DNA from: Gaiellasilicea sp963749515
GTDB taxonomy: Bacteria; Actinomycetota; Thermoleophilia; Gaiellales; Gaiellaceae
Assembly: GCA_963749515.1 (NCBI GenBank)
Contig: CAVVMR010000002.1
Location: forward strand, 137,002-201,001
Length of the DNA: 64,000 bases
Reading direction: 5' to 3'
Shown: positions 6,790 to 14,549 of the stretch, piece by piece
Position numbering within the stretch: the stretch's first letter is position 1
How the letters are laid out: every line of letters begins with the position of its first letter
Program-made: the position numbers and the translations under genes
Notes under the pieces: model-generated
Database searches by the model: none
What the model was told of the DNA's origin: nothing
The model's input: the letters and a program-made list of their open reading frames with translations, nothing else

Positions 6790-8610
6790 GTGAGCGAGAT
6801 CGTCACGCTCGCGGCCCTTCCGGTCGCGGCTCTCGTCCTCTGGACGCTCCTACGCTCGCGCCTCGACGAGCGACTCGTCGCCGAGCCGACCGGGGAGCGC
6901 TGGCACGAGCGCGCGACGCCGACATTCGGCGGCGTCGGCATCTTCGCGGGCTTCGCCGCGGGCGTGCTGATCGCGATCGCCGTGGGGGCGGTCGAATCGT
7001 CAAACGAGCTGTTCGGGATCCTCGCCGGCTGCACGCTCCTCTTCCTGGCGGGGCTCGCGGACGACCTCTACTCGCTCCGCCCGTGGATGAAGCTTGCGGC
7101 CCAGCTCGGTGCGGCGGGAATCGTGCTCGCGAGCGGTCTATCGGTCGAGATCGTGGCGAACGACATCGTCGCGGTCGTGCTCGCGCTTGTCTGGCTGGTC
7201 GGGATCACGAACGCGTTCAATCTGCTGGACAACATGGACGGGCTCGCAGCAACGCTCGCCGCGGTCTCGTGTGGCGTCTTCGCGGTGCACGCCGTCGCAC
7301 TCGAGAACCAGAACGAGATCGTGCTCCCCCTCGCGCTTGCACTCGGCGGCGCCTGCGTTGCCTTCCTGCCTTTCAATCTTCGAGCCGACCGGCCCGCAGC
7401 TGTGTTCATGGGCGACTCGGGCAGTCAGGTGATCGGCTTCGGTCTCGCCTCGCTCGGACTCGCGTCGAGCTGGACGGTCGCCGGCGCGACCCTGACCGGC
7501 ATGCTGCTGCCCCTGCTCGTGCTCGCGATTCCGATCCTCGACACCACGCTCGTCACGATCCGCCGCACGCGAGAACGACGGCCCGTGACACAGGGCGGTC
7601 GCGACCACTCGTCGCACCGTCTCGTCTACTACGGGCTCTCCGAGCGGCAGGCGGTTGCCGTGCTGGCGCTCCTGGCTGCGCTGCTCGGGCTGACCGGGCT
7701 GGCCTACAACGTTCTCAACAACGCGCGGGTGACCGCCTTCGGCGTCCTCGTTTCGTTCGTGGTGCTCGTGCAGTTCGCGAGCTTCCTCGGCGACCTGGAG
7801 GAACGCTCGCGCCGCGCCGATCCGGGTGAGCCACCGTCGCTCCTGCGTGCGCTCGTTTCGCAGCCCCGCCGGCTCGTCGAGGTGCTCGTCGACTTCGCGA
7901 TCATCTGCACCTCCTTCCTCGTCTCGTATCTGCTCTTCATCGACGGCAAGGGCACCGACGTGGAGCGTGCGATCTTCCTCACGACCCTGCCGGTGCTGCT
8001 CGGCGCCCGCTACGTGTTCTTCGTCCTGTTCGGGATCTATCGCCGTGTCTGGCGGTACGCAGCGCCACGCGACCTGATCGCGATCGCGGCAGCGACGTTC
8101 CTCTCTGCACCGGTGGCGCTGGCAATCGTGGCGAGGATACGAACGCTCTCCGGCTTCCCGCTCGAGATCTTCCTCGTCGACGCGCTCCTCTGCAGCGCTC
8201 TCGTCGCGGGCGCGCGCCTCGCGCTCAAGATGGCGCCCGACCTGCTCGCTGCGTCCCGCCGCGGGCCCCGGGTGCGAACGCTGATCGTGGGCGCAGGTCG
8301 CTCCGGGCGACGGCTTGCCCGCGAGCTTCGTGAGACGCCGCGCTCGCACGTCGTCGGATTCCTGGACGACAACCCGAGCGTTCGCCGGCGCCGCGTCCTC
8401 GGCGTCAAGGTGCTGGGCGGCCTCGACGAGATCGAAGACCTGCTTACGGTCGCCCGGCCGGACGAGGTGCTCGTCACGATTCCGGACGTTGAGCCTGAGC
8501 GGCTCGACGCCGTGCTACAGGCCTGTGCGGCGGCCGGCACCCCGTGCCGGCTCGTCCGCAGCCACACCGAGATCACGCATTCTCCCCTGGTCGAAGTCCG
8601 CGCCGAATGA
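6790..8610 (+). CDS. WecA/TagO-type sugar-1-phosphate transferase fused to a CapD/FlaA1-like N-terminal half
   Basis: 606 residues in two parts. Residues 1 to about 340 are a polytopic polyprenyl-phosphate HexNAc-1-phosphate transferase: LAGLADDLYSL near 90, NAFNLLDNMDGLA near 140, VFMGDSGSQ near 205 and a GGRDHSSHRL loop near 275. Residues 360-606 match the front half of CapD/FlaA1/PglF proteins: four membrane helices (YVFFVLFGIYRRVWRY near 415) and a Rossmann domain starting RTLIVGAGRSGRRLARELRE near 497 and ending with DEVLVTIPDVEPERLDAVL. The sugar dehydratase domain that normally follows is absent. The fused part may bind a nucleotide or nucleotide-sugar and control the transferase. Coupled by ATGA to the next gene. 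Confidence 0.85.
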   Translation: MSEIVTLAALPVAALVLWTLLRSRLDERLVAEPTGERWHERATPTFGGVGIFAGFAAGVLIAIAVGAVESSNELFGILAGCTLLFLAGLADDLYSLRPWMKLAAQLGAAGIVLASGLSVEIVANDIVAVVLALVWLVGITNAFNLLDNMDGLAATLAAVSCGVFAVHAVALENQNEIVLPLALALGGACVAFLPFNLRADRPAAVFMGDSGSQVIGFGLASLGLASSWTVAGATLTGMLLPLLVLAIPILDTTLVTIRRTRERRPVTQGGRDHSSHRLVYYGLSERQAVAVLALLAALLGLTGLAYNVLNNARVTAFGVLVSFVVLVQFASFLGDLEERSRRADPGEPPSLLRALVSQPRRLVEVLVDFAIICTSFLVSYLLFIDGKGTDVERAIFLTTLPVLLGARYVFFVLFGIYRRVWRYAAPRDLIAIAAATFLSAPVALAIVARIRTLSGFPLEIFLVDALLCSALVAGARLALKMAPDLLAASRRGPRVRTLIVGAGRSGRRLARELRETPRSHVVGFLDDNPSVRRRRVLGVKVLGGLDEIEDLLTVARPDEVLVTIPDVEPERLDAVLQACAAAGTPCRLVRSHTEITHSPLVEVRAE

Positions 8611-10736
8611 TCCTGCGCCTGCGGACGCTCTGGCCCGTGCTCGGCGCCTACTTCGGGCTCGCCGCGCTCTACGCCTGGCAGGCGGCGGAGCGGAAAACGC
8701 CGACGCTCTTCAGCGACGAGATCGAATTCACCCAGATCTCGCGCTCGATCGCCGATACCGGCCGGGCAGCCCTTCGCGGCGGCGAGCCCGCTCCGGACGT
8801 CTCGCTCTACGCATACCTCGCCGCACCGGCGTGGTGGCTCGGCGACGTCGACAGCGCCTACGGAGCGATCAAGGTTCTCGGCGTCCTGCTGATGACAGCG
8901 GCAATCTTCCCCGCGTATGCCCTCGCCCGACTCGTTGTCTCGCGGCCGTACGCCCTCTTCGCGGCGGTCGGAACCGTCGCCGCACCTGCGCTCGCGTATT
9001 CGCCCTTCCTCGTCGACGAACCGCTTGCGTACCCGGCCTCGACGCTTGCGCTGCTGCTGATCGCGCGCGCCGGCATTCGGCCATCGAGGATGTCGATCGG
9101 GCTCGCGCTCGCCGCCTGCGTCTCCGGCGTGCTCGTCCGCACGCAGCTGGCGATCCTGCTGCCCGTGCTCGGGTTCGTCCTGCTCGGCCGCGCGTGGCGG
9201 AGCGAGCAGGTGCGGCAGTGGCGCGCGACCTGGACCGCGTGGGACTGGGCCGGGGCCGCAACGCTCGTCGTCGGACTGACCGTCGGCGTGTCCGCGCTGC
9301 TCGGGCACCGCTCCGCAAGCTGGTACACCGCGACCGGATTCTTCAAGTCGCGGATGCTCGAGTACGGGATCTGGGCCGTCGGCTCGCTCGCGATCGGACT
9401 CGGAGTAATCCCGCTGATCGCAGGGCTGGCCGGGCTCGTTGCCCGACGCGGGGAACGCCGGGACGAAGCGCGAGCGACCCTGGCGACGCTGACTGCATCG
9501 GCTATCGCCGTCTTCTGTCTCTACACGGCCGTGAAGGCCGCGTACCTCTCCACGAGGCTGGCGATCGTGATTGCCGAGCGAAACTTGATCTATCTCGTGC
9601 CGCTGCTCTTCGTTGGTACGGCGCTCGTGCTCGAACGGCGGCGACCGTCGCTGCTCGCGACCGCGGCCGCAACGGCCATCGCGGTCTACCTCGTCACGGC
9701 GACGCCTCATTCGCTCAACAGCTATCCGAACTACGAGGCGCATGGGCTCGCGATCGCCGCGTTCGCGAACCGGATCCCCAAGTGGCCGGCCGAGACGATC
9801 GAGACGGCACTCGCCCTCGTGGCTCTGGGCTCCGGCCTGGCTCTCGTCGCCTTGCGCCTCGTGCGCTCGGCTCGAATCGGGCTTGCCGTCGGTGGCGTGA
9901 TCGCCGCTTTCGCGCTGACGTGGTCGCTCACGACCGAGATCTACGCCGCGAACGGGGAGCGGTACGCGTCCGACCAGCAGTATGGAGTCCTCCCGCTGCC
10001 GCCGAGTTGGGTCGACAACCTCACCGGTGGCGATCGAACCGCGCTCGTGGGGCAGGGGATGAGCGACCCGAACCCCATCTGGCAGCTCGAGTTCTGGAAC
10101 CGCTCGATCGAGTACTTCATGGGAATCGACAGCAGTGCCCCCGGTCCCGGCCAAACCGCGACCCCGAACCTCGACGACCCAAACGGAACGCTCGCCCCCC
10201 ACGATCTCGGAGCCGAGTACGCGGTCGCAGTGGGCGGCGTCGCGATCGCCGCGCCGAAACTGACCACGGTCGGCGGCATGGAGCTCTACCGTCTCAGCCG
10301 CAGGCCCGTCCGCTTGCGCGAGACGAAGAGCGGCGTCGCCGTCGACGGCTGGATGGGTGAGAGTGCGTCGTACACGCGCTACGACATCACCGAACTCCCT
10401 CGCGGCTACGTCAAGGTGTTCCTCTCCCGAGAGGCTGCGTGCTTCCCGAATCTGCCACCTGCAGCTGCGACGGTGAGTATCGGCCCCGTCGCAATCGATC
10501 GCGCCGAGCAGCCCTCGATCGGCCGCGTGACGGAGAGGCGCACCGTGAGGGTTTCTGCCTGTCAGCCGAACCCCGTCATCCTGCGCATGCCGCGCGTCCC
10601 GTGGCGGGTCGAGGTGACCGTCGACCCGCCGTTCGTCCCGCGGGAGCTCGATCCCAACCAGCCCGACGCTCGGCGCCTCGGCGCGAAGATCGCCTTCGCG
10701 TTCGTGCCCTTCGAGGAGCTAGCGGAGAACGAGTAG
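8607..10736 (+). CDS. large GT-C-like membrane glycosyltransferase
   Basis: 709 residues. The first loop after helix 1 contains FSDEIEFTQISRSIADTG, the acidic DE motif of PMT/ArnT-like enzymes that use lipid-linked sugars outside the membrane. About twelve hydrophobic segments run to about residue 455. The last 250 residues are soluble and presumably outside, including PSWVDNLTGGDRTALVG and a beta-rich tail. ATG 8607 forms an ATGA overlap with the fused priming transferase, so both are one operon. The protein resembles the one at 14546-16612 in layout. Acceptor and donor cannot be read from sequence. Confidence 0.75.
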   Translation: MILRLRTLWPVLGAYFGLAALYAWQAAERKTPTLFSDEIEFTQISRSIADTGRAALRGGEPAPDVSLYAYLAAPAWWLGDVDSAYGAIKVLGVLLMTAAIFPAYALARLVVSRPYALFAAVGTVAAPALAYSPFLVDEPLAYPASTLALLLIARAGIRPSRMSIGLALAACVSGVLVRTQLAILLPVLGFVLLGRAWRSEQVRQWRATWTAWDWAGAATLVVGLTVGVSALLGHRSASWYTATGFFKSRMLEYGIWAVGSLAIGLGVIPLIAGLAGLVARRGERRDEARATLATLTASAIAVFCLYTAVKAAYLSTRLAIVIAERNLIYLVPLLFVGTALVLERRRPSLLATAAATAIAVYLVTATPHSLNSYPNYEAHGLAIAAFANRIPKWPAETIETALALVALGSGLALVALRLVRSARIGLAVGGVIAAFALTWSLTTEIYAANGERYASDQQYGVLPLPPSWVDNLTGGDRTALVGQGMSDPNPIWQLEFWNRSIEYFMGIDSSAPGPGQTATPNLDDPNGTLAPHDLGAEYAVAVGGVAIAAPKLTTVGGMELYRLSRRPVRLRETKSGVAVDGWMGESASYTRYDITELPRGYVKVFLSREAACFPNLPPAAATVSIGPVAIDRAEQPSIGRVTERRTVRVSACQPNPVILRMPRVPWRVEVTVDPPFVPRELDPNQPDARRLGAKIAFAFVPFEELAENE

Positions 10737-11477
10737 CCGTTCTGGGTGCTTGCGCACGAACCGCGCCATCCCGCGCAGATGCCAGAGCGTGTGACGGCTG
10801 AGAAAGCGCTTGTCGATCACAGCGGCGTACGCGTGGTGGACGACCGCCTCGGGAACGAGCCAGCGCTCCCAACCGGCCTTTGCAGCGCGGTAGGCGACGT
10901 CGATGTCCTCGACGTAGTGGCGGAAGCCGGCGTCCCAGCCGCCGATCCCCTCCAGCATCGAGCGCCGCATCAGCAGGCAGGCGCCGCCGAGCAGCCAGTC
11001 GCCCTGCACCGGGCCTGCCGGGCGCGTCCCGTAGTGCGCGACCTGGTGCTCGTACGGGCGGCGCAGCAGCCGGAGCGGCGTTCGGCGCCAGATCGTGCCC
11101 AGCACGTCCGGGAAACGGCGGAGCGACGGCTGCCAGGTGCCGTCCGGCCAGAAGACGAGCGGGCCGACGAGGCCGGCACGTGGGTGTGCATCGGCGAAGC
11201 GGACAAGCGCTGCGACCGCACCCGGCTCGGGCACCGCGTCCGGATTGGAGACGAGCACGTAGTCGCCGGTGGTCGCCGCGATGCCGGCGTTCACGTTCGC
11301 GGCGAAGGTGCGCGGTTGCGGGCTCTCGAGCACGCGCGCCCCGGCAGGAAGCGCGCCGACGCTGCCCGGGAGGTTCGCGATCACCACGAGGTCGTCGACC
11401 TGGGGCGCCAGCAGGGGCAGCGACTGCTCGAGCTCGCGCGCGTGACCGTGCGAGACGACGATCGCCGAGACCGTCAC
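10719..11477 (-). CDS. GT2 glycosyltransferase (rhamnosyltransferase-like)
   Basis: 252 residues with a GT-A fold. It begins TVSAIVVSHGHARELEQSL and has NVNAGIAATTGDYVLVSNPD near 75 (the NPD replaces DxD, as in rhamnosyl/galactofuranosyl-type GT2 enzymes), GDWLLGGACLLMRRS near 165 and GGWDAGFRHYVEDIDVAYRA near 185 with the ED-D motif. Last gene of a leftward glycosyltransferase operon. The GTG start overlaps the upstream stop in GTGA. It overlaps the convergent membrane glycosyltransferase by 18 bases. Confidence 0.88.
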   Translation of the reverse strand: MTVSAIVVSHGHARELEQSLPLLAPQVDDLVVIANLPGSVGALPAGARVLESPQPRTFAANVNAGIAATTGDYVLVSNPDAVPEPGAVAALVRFADAHPRAGLVGPLVFWPDGTWQPSLRRFPDVLGTIWRRTPLRLLRRPYEHQVAHYGTRPAGPVQGDWLLGGACLLMRRSMLEGIGGWDAGFRHYVEDIDVAYRAAKAGWERWLVPEAVVHHAYAAVIDKRFLSRHTLWHLRGMARFVRKHPERLLVLR

Positions 11478-12496
11478 GCGAGCGCCTCCCGGTAGACGTC
11501 GAGTGTCCGCTCGGCCGCCACGCGCCAGCTGAACGCCTTCGCCCGCTCGATCCCTGCCGCGGCCAGCTCGTCGTGCTCGGCAAGCGCGCGACGCACGCCG
11601 TCGGCGAGGTGCTCCTCGTCGACGAAGACTGCGGCCTCGCCGGCGACCTCGCGCAGTGCCGGCTCGTCGAGCGCAACCACCGGCGTGCCGCTCGCCATCG
11701 CCTCGAGCATCGGCAGCCCGAAGCCCTCGAAGCGCGAGGGCTGCACGAGGCAGGCGGCGCCGCGATAGAGCTCCGCGAGCTCCTCCTGGGTGACGTAGCC
11801 GCGAAGGTCCGCACCCGCCTCGCTCAGGCGTGCCGCGAGCGCCTCGTCCTTCAGGGGCCCCGCAACGACCAGCGGCAGCATGGCCGCCTCCGCCGCGGCG
11901 AGCGCAGCCAGCTGGTTCTTGCGCGGCTGTACGGCCCCGACCGCGAGCACATAGGTGCCGAGCGAGAGGCTGTTCCCCGGCGTGAAGGCAGGGTCGACGC
12001 CGTTCGGGGTCACGACGACCTTCTCCTCGGGGAGGCCGTAGAGCCTGACGAGATCGGTGCGCGTGCGCTCGGAGACGGTCAGCACGCGGCGGGCCGCTCG
12101 GGCTGCGCGCGGGACGACGCGCCGGAAGACGAGGCGGTCCTTCAGCGCCATATGCGCCGCGTCGTGCTCGAACGACAGATCGTGGATCGTGACCACCGCC
12201 GGGCACGGCGAGCGAACGGGGACCGCGTACTGCGTGTGGACGAGAGCCGCGCCCGTGTAGCGAAGGAGCTGCGGCAGCGTCCGGAGCATCCGCAGCTCCT
12301 GGAGCCGAGTCCGAAGCACGAGTGGCTCGACCCCTGCGGGCACGAGCTGAGGGTGACGAGTGGCCGCGGCGATCCGCAGGCCGGAGGCTTCCGCGAGCGA
12401 TCCCAGCTCGCGCAGCAGGTTTCGCACGTACGTCTCGTCGCCGGTCCGGTGCCGGCCGAGGACGTCGGCGTCCACCACGACGAGCGGCTCGGTCAT
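11474..12496 (-). CDS. GT4-family glycosyltransferase
   Basis: 340 residues with a GT-B fold. The N-terminal half has TGDETYVRNLLRELG and TIHDLSFEHDAAHM near 105; the C-terminal half has TYVLAVGAVQPRKN near 185 and the EGFGLPMLEAM donor-site motif near 257. NDP-sugar is the likely donor, with retention of configuration. ATG 12496 is in an ATGA overlap with the next upstream gene; its own TGA overlaps the GTG of the GT2. The chain 11477, 12496, 13482, 14549 of 4-base overlaps argues for one coupled unit. Confidence 0.9.
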   Translation of the reverse strand: MTEPLVVVDADVLGRHRTGDETYVRNLLRELGSLAEASGLRIAAATRHPQLVPAGVEPLVLRTRLQELRMLRTLPQLLRYTGAALVHTQYAVPVRSPCPAVVTIHDLSFEHDAAHMALKDRLVFRRVVPRAARAARRVLTVSERTRTDLVRLYGLPEEKVVVTPNGVDPAFTPGNSLSLGTYVLAVGAVQPRKNQLAALAAAEAAMLPLVVAGPLKDEALAARLSEAGADLRGYVTQEELAELYRGAACLVQPSRFEGFGLPMLEAMASGTPVVALDEPALREVAGEAAVFVDEEHLADGVRRALAEHDELAAAGIERAKAFSWRVAAERTLDVYREALA

Positions 12497-13482
12497 GCGA
12501 GCGCCCGTCGATAGGCGGCGATTGCCGCGTCGACCGCGCGGTCCCACGTGTAGTGGGCGGCCCGCTCCAGGCCGCGAGGGACGAGCTGCTCGCGCTGCCG
12601 GTCGGCCGTCTCGATGCCGGCGGCGATCGAGGCGACGTCGAGCGGGTCGACGAGGACGGCGGCGTCGGCGACGACCTCCTCCATCGCACTCCCCGCGCTC
12701 GTCACGACCGGTGTGCCGCACGCCATCGCCTCGAGCGCGGGGATGCCAAAACCCTCGTAGAGCGAGGGGAAGACGAGGCTGCGTGCACCGCGGTAGGCGG
12801 CGGCGAGCTCCTCGTCCTCGATCCTCCCGAGCCAGGTGACGTGCTTGCCGGCAACGCCCGCGTCCCCCCACCCGGGTGCGCCGACGAGCCGAAGCTCTAC
12901 TCCGGCCCGAGCGGTCGCCTCGACGACGCGGGCCAGGTTCTTGCGCGGCTCGAGCGTGCCGACGGCGAGCACGTACTCGCCCTCGGCGGCATCGCCGTCC
13001 GAGCGGAAGACGGGCTCGAGCGCGTTGGGAACGACGTCGACGCGGCCTGGATCGACGCCGGCGAGCTCGACCACCTCCCGCTTCGAGAACTCCGAGACCG
13101 CGACGACCCGGTCGGCCGCGCGAATCGTGGGACGCAGCGCCGTGCGGCCGTAGAGCCGCGTCCAGAGTGGGAAGACCTCGGGATGCCGGAGGACAGCCAG
13201 GTCGTGGACGGTCAGGATCGTCCGGACCTGCGCGCGCGGCGGCGCGCGAAAGATCGTGCAGTGCAGGACGTCGACGTGCGCTCTGGCAGCCTGGCGCGGC
13301 AGCAGCGCCGGATACCAGAGCACGTCGCGGGCGACAGCCGTCCACCGGCCCGGCCCACCCCAGCTGAGCGGCGTGAGCTCGACGTCGGGATGCGACGCGA
13401 GGCCGCGCTGGAGGCCACGCACCCAGCGCGCGGTGCCGGCGCGCGTCTGCAGGAGCGGGGCGACGTCGAGCCCGACGTTCAC
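12493..13482 (-). CDS. GT4-family glycosyltransferase
   Basis: 329 residues, close relative of its two neighbours in layout: N-terminal GTARWVRGLQRGL and LTVHDLAVLRHPEVFPLW, then EYVLAVGTLEPRKNLARVVE near 170 and EGFGIPALEAMACGTPVV near 243. GTG start at 13482 in a GTGA overlap. The TLEPRKN block is typical of mannosyl- or rhamnosyl-type GT4 enzymes, but the sugar cannot be fixed from this. The three adjacent GT4 genes (11474, 12493, 13479) look like a duplicated series that adds successive sugars. Confidence 0.9.
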   Translation of the reverse strand: MNVGLDVAPLLQTRAGTARWVRGLQRGLASHPDVELTPLSWGGPGRWTAVARDVLWYPALLPRQAARAHVDVLHCTIFRAPPRAQVRTILTVHDLAVLRHPEVFPLWTRLYGRTALRPTIRAADRVVAVSEFSKREVVELAGVDPGRVDVVPNALEPVFRSDGDAAEGEYVLAVGTLEPRKNLARVVEATARAGVELRLVGAPGWGDAGVAGKHVTWLGRIEDEELAAAYRGARSLVFPSLYEGFGIPALEAMACGTPVVTSAGSAMEEVVADAAVLVDPLDVASIAAGIETADRQREQLVPRGLERAAHYTWDRAVDAAIAAYRRALA

Positions 13483-14549
13483 GACGCCGCCTCCTCGAAC
13501 GCCTGCAGGTGGATCTCGCCGCAGCGTCGCCAGGTGAACTGCGCTGCGTGCGCGGTTCCGGCGGCGCGGAGCTCCTCGCGCCGCTCGAGCGCTTCCTGGA
13601 TGCCTGCCGCGATCGCCTCCGGTTCGTCGGGATCGACCCGGATCGCGGCAGCGCCGCAGGCTTCGTCCATCGACGGGTGCGAGGACGCGACGACGGGGAC
13701 GCCGCACGCCATCGCCTCCACGATCGGCATCCCGAACCCCTCGAAGCGCGACGGGTAGACGAATGCGGCCGCCCCGCGCATCAGCCGCGGCACTTGCTGC
13801 GGTGCAACGAAGCCGAGCTTGAGGATGCCGGCGTCGTCGAGCAGCGGCTGGTCGCCCCAGCCGGCGGCGCCGGCGACGGCGAGCGCCAGCTCTCCCCGCA
13901 ACGGCCGCCACGCCTCGACCAGCGTCCCGAGATTCTTGCGCGGCTCGAGCGTGGCGAGGCTGAGCACATACGGACGCCCGAGCTCGGCGCGGTCGCCGTC
14001 CGCCGTGTATTCGGCGCCGACGCCCGGCGGTGCGACGCGGACCCGCTCGTGCGGCACGCTCAAGTGCTCCTCCACATCGCGGCCCGTGTAGGCCGAGTTG
14101 ACGAAGACGAGGTCGCATTCTGAGGTGCGCGAGAACTTGTAGCCGTGCATCGAGCGCGTACGCGGCGTCACCCACTCCGGATGCAGGAGCGGCACGAGAT
14201 CGTGCACCATCGTCGAGCGGACCCCGCGCCGCTGCGGCGGCACCATCCAGTCGCTGAAATGGAGGACGTCGACCGGTCCGAGAAAGCGCTCGACCGAAGG
14301 CCGGCCGAGGCGGCTCCAGCCCATCCGGAACGCGTGCGACCACGGCAGGACGAGCGTACGTACCTCGACCGGGACGTCCGCGAGCGCCTCGCGGATCAGC
14401 CTCCGGCCGCGCGGCCGCGTCGGAGCGAACGCGATCAGCTCGTGCCGGCCGGCAGCGGCCTCCGCGAGGCCGGCCAGCGAGCCCTGAACGTAGTTGCCGA
14501 TCCCCGTCCGCGGGTGTGACAGCGGGCTGACGTCGAACGCGATCCTCAC
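13479..14549 (-). CDS. GT4-family glycosyltransferase
   Basis: 356 residues. It begins MRIAFDVSPLSHPRTGIGNYVQ, a typical GT4 start with the GIGNY glycine loop. It contains TMVHDLVPLLHPEWV near 120, YVLSLATLEPRKNLGTLVEAW near 190 and EGFGMPIVEAMACGVPVV near 270. The ATG overlaps the TGA of the membrane protein upstream in ATGA. Probably cytoplasmic and membrane-associated, extending a lipid-linked oligosaccharide. Confidence 0.9.
   Translation of the reverse strand: MRIAFDVSPLSHPRTGIGNYVQGSLAGLAEAAAGRHELIAFAPTRPRGRRLIREALADVPVEVRTLVLPWSHAFRMGWSRLGRPSVERFLGPVDVLHFSDWMVPPQRRGVRSTMVHDLVPLLHPEWVTPRTRSMHGYKFSRTSECDLVFVNSAYTGRDVEEHLSVPHERVRVAPPGVGAEYTADGDRAELGRPYVLSLATLEPRKNLGTLVEAWRPLRGELALAVAGAAGWGDQPLLDDAGILKLGFVAPQQVPRLMRGAAAFVYPSRFEGFGMPIVEAMACGVPVVASSHPSMDEACGAAAIRVDPDEPEAIAAGIQEALERREELRAAGTAHAAQFTWRRCGEIHLQAFEEAAS

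Noticed and set aside
8037..10202. 721-codon minus-strand open frame
   Set aside because: Antisense to the priming transferase and membrane glycosyltransferase; Arg/Glu-rich shadow composition.
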